Source: Actinomycetota bacterium
GTDB taxonomy: Bacteria > Actinomycetota > Actinomycetes > Actinomycetales > Kineosporiaceae
Direction: 5' to 3'
DNA length: 43,117 bases
Assembly (NCBI GenBank): GCA_016213575.1
Contig: JACRAB010000551.1
Span: forward strand, 1-43,117
In this document: in pieces, positions 32,577-38,867 of the stretch
Position numbering within the stretch: position 1 is the first letter of the stretch
Layout: each line of letters begins with the position of its first letter
Program-made: the position numbers and the translations under genes
The notes under the pieces: model-generated
Database searches by the model: none
Told to the model about the DNA's origin: nothing
What the model saw: the letters and a program-made list of their open reading frames with translations, nothing else

Positions 32577-34220
32577 GTGCCCGAACCCCACATCGTCGCC
32601 GCCGACCCCGCCTGGTGGCGGACGGCGGTCGTCTATCAGGTCTACCCCCGCAGCTTCGCCGACTCCGACGGTGACGGCATCGGTGACCTCGCAGGTGTCC
32701 GCAGCCGCCTCGGGTACCTCGCCGACCTCGGGGTCGACGCCATCTGGCTGAGCCCGTTCTACCCGTCGCCGCTCGCGGACGGCGGCTACGACATCACCGA
32801 CCACCGCGCCGTCGACCCCCGGCTCGGCACCCTGGACGACTTCGTCGCGCTCACCAAGGAAGCCCACGCCCACCGGCTCAAGGTCATCATTGACGTAGTG
32901 CCCAACCACACGTCGGACCAGCACCCGTGGTTCCGCGAGGCGCTCGCCGCCGGGCCCGGGTCACCCGAGCGCGACCGCTACATCTTCCGTGTCGGCGCCG
33001 GCCCGGACGGCGCCGAGCCACCGGCCGACTGGGCCTCGCACTTCGGCGGCCCCGCCTGGGAACGCGTCCCGGACGGTCAGTGGTACTGCCACCTCTTCGC
33101 CCGCGAGCAGCCCGACCTCAACTGGGACAACCCCGAGATCCGGCAGTACTTCCTCGACACCCTGCGGTTCTGGGCGGACCTGGACGTCGACGGTTTCCGG
33201 GTCGACGTCGCGCACTCGCTGGCCAAGGACCTGTCGAGCCCGCTGCGCAGCCAGCCCGACCTGGACCGCAACCTCCCGCTCGACGGCTCCGACCCGCTGT
33301 ACGACCGGGAGGAGGTCCACGAGATCTACCGGTCGTGGCGGGCCGTCTTCGACAGCTACGACCCGCCGAAGATGGCCGTCGCCGAGACCTGGCACCCGAC
33401 GACCAGCCGGACGTACCTGTACGCCAGGCCGTCCGAGCTCGGGCAGGTCTTCGACTTCTCGCTCCTCAAGGCCGAGTGGGGCCGTGACGCGTTCCAGGAC
33501 GTCATCCGGCGCTCCCTCGAGGACCACCAGGGCGTCGGCGGCGGGCTGACCTGGGTGCTGTCCAGCCACGACGTCCCCCGGCACCCGTCCCGGTACGCGC
33601 TCCCGGCCGGGGTGACCCCCGACGCCTGGCTCTCGAGCCACGGGACACGGCCTGTGCTCGACCCCGGCACCGCGCGCCGGCGGGGCCGCGCCGCCACCCT
33701 CATGATGCTCGCGCTGCCGGGATCGGCCTACCTCTACCAGGGGGAGGAGCTGGGGCTGCTCGAGGTGGCGGACCTGACCGAGGACCAGCTCCGCGACCCG
33801 GTGTGGGAGCGGTCCGGCCGCACGCTCAAAGGGCGTGACGGGTGCCGGGTCCCGCTCCCGTGGACCCGCAGCGGACCGTCGTTCGGGTTCGGCCCGGCCG
33901 GCGCCTGGCTGCCCCAGCCGGCCTGGTTCGCCGACTACTCCGTCGAGTCCGAGGCGGACGACCCGGAGAGCTCGCTGACGCTTTACCGGCAGGCCCTCAT
34001 GCTCCGGCGGGCGCTCAACGCCGACGACACCGGCGTCGACTGGCTCGACACCGACGACCCGCAGGTCCTGCACTTCGGCCGACGCAACGGCTGGCAGGTC
34101 GTCGTCAACTTCTCCGCGGACCCCCGGCCGCTGCCCGAGGGCCGGGTCATCCTCAGCAGCGGGCCGCTCGACGGCCATCTGCTGCCGGGCGAGACGACGC
34201 TGTGGACCGTGCGTCGCTGA
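32577..34220 (+). CDS. GH13 alpha-glucosidase (oligo-1,6-/maltooligosaccharide type)
   Basis: Start GTG 32577 lies behind GAGG; the huge in-frame extension upstream is a shadow of the transporter genes. The 547-residue product has the GH13 barrel from VVYQVYPRSFADSDGDGIGD. DVVPNHTSD is region I, GFRVDVAHS carries the nucleophile Asp210, VAETW carries the acid/base Glu270, and SSHDVPRH carries the stabilising Asp332. The usual Asn before His-Asp is Ser here. No signal peptide is present, so it cleaves imported alpha-glucosides in the cytoplasm. It fits the GH13 alpha-glucosidase subfamilies of Actinobacteria; exact linkage preference (alpha-1,4 or alpha-1,6) is open. Confidence 0.93.
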   Translation: MPEPHIVAADPAWWRTAVVYQVYPRSFADSDGDGIGDLAGVRSRLGYLADLGVDAIWLSPFYPSPLADGGYDITDHRAVDPRLGTLDDFVALTKEAHAHRLKVIIDVVPNHTSDQHPWFREALAAGPGSPERDRYIFRVGAGPDGAEPPADWASHFGGPAWERVPDGQWYCHLFAREQPDLNWDNPEIRQYFLDTLRFWADLDVDGFRVDVAHSLAKDLSSPLRSQPDLDRNLPLDGSDPLYDREEVHEIYRSWRAVFDSYDPPKMAVAETWHPTTSRTYLYARPSELGQVFDFSLLKAEWGRDAFQDVIRRSLEDHQGVGGGLTWVLSSHDVPRHPSRYALPAGVTPDAWLSSHGTRPVLDPGTARRRGRAATLMMLALPGSAYLYQGEELGLLEVADLTEDQLRDPVWERSGRTLKGRDGCRVPLPWTRSGPSFGFGPAGAWLPQPAWFADYSVESEADDPESSLTLYRQALMLRRALNADDTGVDWLDTDDPQVLHFGRRNGWQVVVNFSADPRPLPEGRVILSSGPLDGHLLPGETTLWTVRR

Positions 34221-34323
34221 TCCCCGTCGGCGTTCCGGCATCCTGCTGCAGGACGCTCGGCGATGCAGGTCGCGGACCGGTCGGGGACCACGCGCACGGA
34301 TGCGGTGTCGTGGAGGACGGCGG

Positions 34324-36483
34324 CTACTCGGGGATGAGCTCGCCGAGCCTGGGCAGCGTGAAGGTCTCCGACCCGGTCGGCAGGTTCTCGGGCGCCTGGA
34401 TGCCGATGTAGGTGACCGGTTCGTCCGGCACCTCGCCGTTCCAGGTCAGCACCTCGGTCGTCGGCCGCCACCGGTCGACGAGGTAGGCCAGCGTCAGGTA
34501 GCGCCGCTCGACCAGGGCACGGACCTGCTCCGCCGTGGTGACGGTGCTGTCCTCGACCCGGTTGAAGGACGGGCGCCCCTTCGGGTACAGGTGCAGCCAC
34601 ACGGCCTGCCAGCCGTTCTCGCCGTTGACGAACGCCATCGGCAGCGCGACCCGGCCCGCGCCGCGCAGCTGCGAGGTCATCCGGACGGTGCGGGCGTCGA
34701 ACGGTGGCCCGCCCTGGTCCCGCGTCCGGGTCTGGTAGCCGAACAACGACTCGGCGACGTCCTCGAACGACTCGCCGGCGTAGATGTTGACCTGAGGGAC
34801 GACGACGCGTGCCACGAGGTCGAGCGGTACGTCGATGAACTCGGTCGCGCCGTCGGGGGCCGAGGTGATGTCGCCGGAGTGCACGACGCCGTCGTGCCGG
34901 TAGTTCGTCCAGGACACCTGTCCGGCGGCGTGGAACTGCTCGTCGAGGAGCAGCACCGACAGGTCGTAGTCGGTGCGGCGACTCGTCTGGCGCCAGTACA
35001 TGAAGAAGCATAGGACGTCGCCGCGCACGATGGCCCGCGAACCGCGGGGGAGCACTCCGAAGCCGGCCCCTGAGGCCTTGCCGGACAACGGGAGCGCGAC
35101 GTCGAGCACGTCCGGGTCCACGAGCAGCGGTCGCGACGAGGGCGCCAGCCTGGCGGCGATCTCGGCATCGAGCCGGGCGGACAGGTCGGCCACCAGGTCG
35201 GCCGGCAGCGCCGGGCGCCGGTCCGGTTCCACCCACGCCCGCCGCGACCGGCCCACGTACACCCGGGCGGGTGCGGGCAGCAGCCGGTTGTCGACGTGCT
35301 CGCGCAGGCCGAGCAGCACCCGGCCGGACGCCGAGCCGAGCGCACCGGTGACGGCGTCGACCACCTCGGCGCGCTCTGCCCGCGAGGCCAGTCGCAGCAG
35401 CCGGTCGGCGGACCTCAGGAGCAGGCCCGGTGCCGCCGACAGCACCGAGGCCGCCTGCCCGACGGCACCGCTGCGGACGGCCGTCTCCGCGCGACCGGCG
35501 AGACCGGGGACCCGGCGCTCGCCGCGTGCGACGGCGAACACCTGCTGGGCGTGCGGCCACCGGCCGTACTCGTGCGGGTGCAACCGTTCCCCGAGGCGCT
35601 TCCAGCGCTCCGCGTGCCGGGCGACGTCCGCGAGCTTGCCCGGGGATGCTCCGACCACCTCGTCGAGCGCGGCCAGCAGGATCCGCCGCTCCGCGCGCCG
35701 GAAGCCGCGGAACCGGGTCGGGGTCGCGAGCGAGACGTCACCGCCGGAGACCTGGCAGGCGACGCGGAGCACGTCCGTCGTGGTGTCCGTGGCGACCAGC
35801 GGCCGGTCGAGGACCAGGCGGATCCCGTTGAGCACGGCGCGGTTCTCCCGCACCGGGACCTGGTCCGGCTGCGGGCCGTCCAGGCACGCCACGGCCAGCT
35901 CGCCGAGCAGTGCGAGGTCCGGCTCGCCGAGCGGCGTCGTGCTCCCGGCCAGGGCCAGGTAGAGCCGCGAGGCCTCCACCTCGAGCGGGTCTCCGAGATG
36001 CAGCAGGGTCACCCGGTCGCCCGCCGTCGTGACGAGCGCGTCGTGCGCGGCCAGCAGCTCGTCGTACGTGTGCTGGTAGGCGCCGTACGCCGGCAGGTCG
36101 AGCAGGTCGATCCCCCCGGCGGCGAGCGCGGTGCGCAGCTGGGCGTCGGTCGCGGTACCACCGCCGGCCAGGACCGCCGCCCGCAGCCGCTCCAGCCAGA
36201 ACTCGACCGTGTCCGGCACGTCGTGGGGGAAGCCGATGAAGTAGGCGTTGTGCCGGACGTGGTCGCCCACGAGCTCGCGCACGGCGGACACGACCGTCAC
36301 CGCGAGGTCCATCGCCGGCCCGGGCTCCAGCCCGCCGAGGTGGTCCAGGAACTCCCGGGACGCCGAGAACCCGACGTCGAGCAGCGCTGCGTCCAGCTGC
36401 CGGGCCACAGGAGCGCCGTCCCCGGCCGGGCCCTCGCTCGCCGGCACGCGCAGGGTCCTCTGGATGATCTGCCTGTCCAGCAC
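34324..36483 (-). CDS. Large protein with C-terminal TerD-like domain and helical N-terminal region
   Basis: From GTG 36481-36483, behind GGAGGA, the product is 719 residues; the longer frame to 36576 would run through the tRNA-like gene and is rejected. Residues 1 to about 460 look all-helical and repeat-like (VTVVSAVRELVGDHVRHNAYF, DVLRVACQVSGGDVSLATPTRF, HAERWKRLGERLHPHEYGRW, LLLRSADRLLRLASRAERAEV). Residues about 480-700 resemble TerD stress proteins: DYDLSVLLLD (like the Ca-binding DLDxS motif), HSGDIT, EFIDVPLDLV and VPQVNIYAGESFEDV. No signal peptide or membrane helix is seen. A helical array followed by a ligand-binding domain recalls the layout of TROVE/Ro60 RNA-binding proteins, but I see no direct TROVE motif. 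It directly follows a tRNA-like gene on the same strand. Function unknown. Confidence 0.8.
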   Translation of the reverse strand: MLDRQIIQRTLRVPASEGPAGDGAPVARQLDAALLDVGFSASREFLDHLGGLEPGPAMDLAVTVVSAVRELVGDHVRHNAYFIGFPHDVPDTVEFWLERLRAAVLAGGGTATDAQLRTALAAGGIDLLDLPAYGAYQHTYDELLAAHDALVTTAGDRVTLLHLGDPLEVEASRLYLALAGSTTPLGEPDLALLGELAVACLDGPQPDQVPVRENRAVLNGIRLVLDRPLVATDTTTDVLRVACQVSGGDVSLATPTRFRGFRRAERRILLAALDEVVGASPGKLADVARHAERWKRLGERLHPHEYGRWPHAQQVFAVARGERRVPGLAGRAETAVRSGAVGQAASVLSAAPGLLLRSADRLLRLASRAERAEVVDAVTGALGSASGRVLLGLREHVDNRLLPAPARVYVGRSRRAWVEPDRRPALPADLVADLSARLDAEIAARLAPSSRPLLVDPDVLDVALPLSGKASGAGFGVLPRGSRAIVRGDVLCFFMYWRQTSRRTDYDLSVLLLDEQFHAAGQVSWTNYRHDGVVHSGDITSAPDGATEFIDVPLDLVARVVVPQVNIYAGESFEDVAESLFGYQTRTRDQGGPPFDARTVRMTSQLRGAGRVALPMAFVNGENGWQAVWLHLYPKGRPSFNRVEDSTVTTAEQVRALVERRYLTLAYLVDRWRPTTEVLTWNGEVPDEPVTYIGIQAPENLPTGSETFTLPRLGELIPE

Positions 36484-36504
36484 GTGTCCTCCGGTGCGAC
36501 TGTG

Positions 36505-36634
36505 TGGGCCGCCGGGGACTCGAACCCCGAACCCTTCGATCCAGAAAGGGAGAAGGAAGCGCACCCATGCCCGCACGAAGCGGAGAGCGGACGCGCTGAC
36601 CAGTCGAATGCTCTGCCAGTTGAGCTAGCGACCC
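36505..36634 (-). tRNA. tRNA-like gene with 64-nt anticodon loop (interrupted tRNA or tRNA-mimic RNA)
   Basis: Read on the minus strand, 73 nt of standard tRNA architecture are present. Acceptor GGGTCGC/GCGGCCC (one T-G pair) has discriminator A at 36505, the D arm is GCTC/GAGC with an 8-nt loop, the anticodon stem is TTCGA (36608-36604)/TCGAA (36539-36535), the variable loop has 5 nt, and the T arm is CGGGG/CCCCG with loop TTCGAGT. The body looks like an actinobacterial tRNA-Lys. The anticodon loop should have 7 nt but spans 64 nt (36603-36540), so about 57 nt are inserted and no certain anticodon can be named. The insert can fold: an 8-bp stem 36597-36590/36565-36558 around a ccgc/gcgg hairpin (36583-36571), and its 3' strand 36557-36540 is mostly pyrimidine. 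CCAG (plus strand) flanks it at both ends. CCA is not encoded. The TerD-like gene begins 21 nt downstream on the same strand. Confidence 0.8.
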
Positions 36635-36718
36635 AGGCGGCAGCATCGCACGCAGCCCTGCGGCGCATCCACCGGATTGAGCGATCATGACCCGAGCACG
36701 ACCACGAGCGTGAGCGCT

Positions 36719-37423
36719 TCAGCCCTTCGCGGCCGCCTGGGCGACGCACAGGACGCCCCTGTTGCCGTCCTGGTCGGCGACGACGGTCAGCGACGGTGCC
36801 TCGGTGTCGTCGACGACGGTCCCGCCCGCAGCCACGACGGCGGCGATGCGTCGCTCGGCGACCTCGGGCGCCACGTACACCTCGACGTGGAACCGCTGAC
36901 CCGGGGACCCGTGCTCGTCGCCGTCCCCGAACCACAGGTTCGGCACCCGTCCGGTGGCGTCCCGGATCTCGTCGCCGGGGGAGCCGTGCCCCTGGGAGCC
37001 GGGGTGGCCGGTCAGCAGGGCCGCCCAGACCGGGGCGACGGTCGCGGAGCGCGCCGTGTCGAGGCCCAGCTCCACGACGCTCACCGCAGCCGGGTCGGCG
37101 TCGAGCCCGTGGTCGGCGGCGATCTCGCTGATCCGCCGGGCGAGGTCGACGTCCTGCTCGGTCACCCACTCGACGAGGTGCTCGGTGCCCTCGTCGTCGC
37201 GGTACACGGCGTCGGCGGTCACGAGCTTCAGGTCGACGTGACCGGTACCGAGCGACGCGCTCGGGTGGTGCCCCGTCGCGTCGCCCGCGTCACCCACCGC
37301 GGTGACGAACCGCGCGCCGGCGGCGAAGTCGGCGACCAGGTAGCGGGCGTGCAGTCCCTGCGCCAGCTTGCGCCAGTCGGTCAGCCGGGCCGCGGCGATC
37401 TCGTCACGCGTCAGCATGTCCAT
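36719..37423 (-). CDS. Pterin-4a-carbinolamine dehydratase-like domain fused to VOC/glyoxalase domain
   Basis: From ATG 37421-37423 the product is 234 residues; the longer in-frame extension overlaps the acetyltransferase gene. Residues about 1-105 match the PCD/DCoH family (LTRDEIAAARLTDWRKLAQGL, GDATGHHPSASLGTGHVDLKL with its His-His-Pro signature, and TEQDVDLARRISEIA). Residues about 112-234 form a vicinal-oxygen-chelate (glyoxalase-like) domain (VVELGLDTARSATVAPVWAALL, VPNLWFGDG, FHVEVYVAPEVAERRIAAVV). PCD domains dehydrate 4a-hydroxytetrahydrobiopterin. As no pterin-dependent hydroxylase is near, the fused protein may have another role. The fusion order PCD-VOC is seen in Actinobacteria. 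Confidence 0.85.
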   Translation of the reverse strand: MDMLTRDEIAAARLTDWRKLAQGLHARYLVADFAAGARFVTAVGDAGDATGHHPSASLGTGHVDLKLVTADAVYRDDEGTEHLVEWVTEQDVDLARRISEIAADHGLDADPAAVSVVELGLDTARSATVAPVWAALLTGHPGSQGHGSPGDEIRDATGRVPNLWFGDGDEHGSPGQRFHVEVYVAPEVAERRIAAVVAAGGTVVDDTEAPSLTVVADQDGNRGVLCVAQAAAKG

Positions 37424-37470
37424 GGCCGGGGACCCTACGTCGGACCCGGCCGGACCGCGCCGCGACCGCG

Positions 37471-38076
37471 TCAGGGCCGCGCAGGCACCTCGATCGACAT
37501 CACGCAGTTCTTCAGCCCCTTGGGCCGGACGTACGTGAAGCCGAGCCGTTCGTAGAGGCTTCGGGTGCCGTTGTAGAGGAAGGACGACGACAGCTTCTTC
37601 GTCTGATGCGTCAGGTCGTGCGGGTAGGCCTCGACCAGGCCGCCGCCGGCCTGCGCGACGAGGTCGAGGGCGCCGCGGATCGCGATCTCGGTGACGCCCT
37701 GGCGGCGGTACCTGCGGTCGACGAAGACGCAGGTGATCCGGTAGTCGGGGTCGCGGTCCTTCTCGGCGTCGTACTGCTTGCGATGGTGGATGGTGGGCAG
37801 CTCGGCCGGGGTGCCGTACTCCGCCCACGCCACGGCCTCGTCGCCGTCCATGACGAGGGCCGCGTGGGCCGCGCCGGCCTCGACGTACCCCTTCTTCAGG
37901 GCCCGGTTGGCCTCGGCGCCCTGCCCGCGCTCGGGGCCGTCGGGATGGAACCAGATGCACCAGCAGCCGCCGAAGATCCCGTTGTGGCGCTGCACGAGGG
38001 CGTCGAACGCCGGCCAGGTCTCGGCGGTCAGCGGCCTGACCTCCAACGTCGCGTCGGTCTTCGGCTGGGTCCCCAT
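37471..38076 (-). CDS. GNAT-family N-acetyltransferase
   Basis: The 201-residue product has the GNAT acetyl-CoA motif A as ITCVFVDRRYRRQGVTEIAI (R/Q-x-x-G-x-G/A variant RRQGVT, about residues 115-134), a preceding VAWAEYG strand, and a C-terminal SLYERLGFTYVRP motif typical of the fold. An N-terminal Cys/Trp-rich segment (FGGCWCIWFHPDG) is a recurrent feature of one uncharacterised GNAT subgroup. It transfers an acetyl group from acetyl-CoA to an amine; the acceptor is unknown. Start is ATG 38074-38076. It is probably transcribed alone or with the PCD-VOC gene, 47 bases downstream on the same strand. Confidence 0.88.
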   Translation of the reverse strand: MGTQPKTDATLEVRPLTAETWPAFDALVQRHNGIFGGCWCIWFHPDGPERGQGAEANRALKKGYVEAGAAHAALVMDGDEAVAWAEYGTPAELPTIHHRKQYDAEKDRDPDYRITCVFVDRRYRRQGVTEIAIRGALDLVAQAGGGLVEAYPHDLTHQTKKLSSSFLYNGTRSLYERLGFTYVRPKGLKNCVMSIEVPARP

Positions 38077-38162
38077 GGATGCACCGTAGAGCGGCTACCG
38101 GACGACGCGCGTCCGGATCGGCGGCCCGTCGTCCGTGCGCCGGACCTGCTGGACCCTGACCC

Positions 38163-38777
38163 TCAGCGGCACAGGGCCCGCTCGGCGGTGTCGGCGAGGG
38201 ATGCCGCCGCCTCGTCCACGCCCAGGCCGCGCCCGGTGTGCAGGAGGTCGAAGGCCTCGAAGCTGCACAGCACCCACAGGATGTCGGCCGCGTGGTCGAC
38301 GCTCAGCCCCGGTCGCAGGGCGCCCTGGTCGTCGAGCCGCCGGGCGAGATGGGTCATCCCGCCGCTCCGGTCCCGTTCCTTGACGGCGACGGCCCCGCCC
38401 ACGGAGTCCGGGTCCAGCCGCGCCATGGAGAAGAGCACGCGGTAGACGGGGAGATCGCCCGCGAACATCCGGCAGGCCGCGCGGATGCCGTCGCGCAGGT
38501 GCGCGCGGGCGTCCGGCGCCCGGACCGCGGCGGTGAGATCGCCGAGGCCGTTGCGCTGCCACAGCTCGTCGGTGAAGGCGTCGAACAGGCCCTGGCGCGA
38601 GCCGAAGACGGTGTAGATCGTCGAGCGGGCCACGCCTGCGATCTCGGCCACCTTGTCCAGGGCGAGCGGCTCGGCGGGCGCGGTGCGCAGCCGCTCCTCC
38701 ACGGCGTCGAGGATCCGCCTCCGGGTCTGCAGCGCGGCCTCTGCGCGCAGCCGCTGGTCGTACTTCCGCGTGCCCAT
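38163..38777 (-). CDS. TetR-family transcriptional regulator
   Basis: From ATG 38775-38777 the product is 204 residues, the usual TetR size; the longer frame reaching 40400 is a shadow of the monooxygenase gene. The N-terminal helix-turn-helix is at about residues 18-63 (RRRILDAVEERL, LDKVAEIAGVARSTIYTVFGSRQGLFDAF). The C-terminal helical domain would bind a small hydrophobic ligand. It is divergent from an FAD monooxygenase with 90 bases between, which hold a promoter and three spaced repeats that could be its operators. It probably represses the monooxygenase and cupin genes until an aromatic or antibiotic-like inducer binds. Confidence 0.92.
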   Translation of the reverse strand: MGTRKYDQRLRAEAALQTRRRILDAVEERLRTAPAEPLALDKVAEIAGVARSTIYTVFGSRQGLFDAFTDELWQRNGLGDLTAAVRAPDARAHLRDGIRAACRMFAGDLPVYRVLFSMARLDPDSVGGAVAVKERDRSGGMTHLARRLDDQGALRPGLSVDHAADILWVLCSFEAFDLLHTGRGLGVDEAAASLADTAERALCR

Positions 38778-38798
38778 GGACCCAGCGTCCCATATTGG

Positions 38799-38825
38799 TT
38801 GACATTTCGTCCGATGAACTACAGT
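38799..38825 (+). promoter_or_regulatory. Promoter of the FAD monooxygenase gene
   Basis: TTGACA at 38799-38804 is a consensus -35 box. TACAGT at 38820-38825 is the best -10 but leaves a short 15-base spacer. The region is clearly richer in A/T than its surroundings. Confidence 0.45.
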
Positions 38826-38855
38826 CTGTCTCATCAATACATAGTGTCTGATCAA
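38808..38855 (+). repeat. Three phased direct repeats, candidate TetR operators
   Basis: TGTCTCATCAA (38827-38837) and TGTCTGATCAA (38845-38855) match at 10 of 11 positions and lie 18 bases apart. A weaker copy, CGTCCGATGAA at 38808-38818 (8 of 11), is 19 bases before the first. They overlap and follow the monooxygenase promoter, as expected for repressor sites. Confidence 0.5.
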
Positions 38856-38867
38856 ATGGGGGATCCG

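Noticed and set aside
34221-34323. Terminator between the convergent GH13 and TerD-like genes
   Set aside because: Only short 5-bp inverted repeats without T-runs were seen, not enough to call.
34324-36576. Longer start for the TerD-like protein at 36576
   Set aside because: It would translate through the 3' half of the tRNA-like gene; GTG 36483 has a ribosome site and follows the RNA.
36505-36634. Group I or group II intron in the tRNA-like gene
   Set aside because: The insert is about 57 nt, much shorter than any self-splicing intron core, and no P3-P7-type pairing is seen.
36505-36634. T-box riboswitch leader
   Set aside because: There is no T-box sequence, specifier loop or terminator; the structure is a tRNA cloverleaf rather than a tRNA sensor.
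36505-36634. Phage or ICE attachment site in the tRNA
   Set aside because: No integrase, repeat of the tRNA 3' end, or mobile genes are found in the window.
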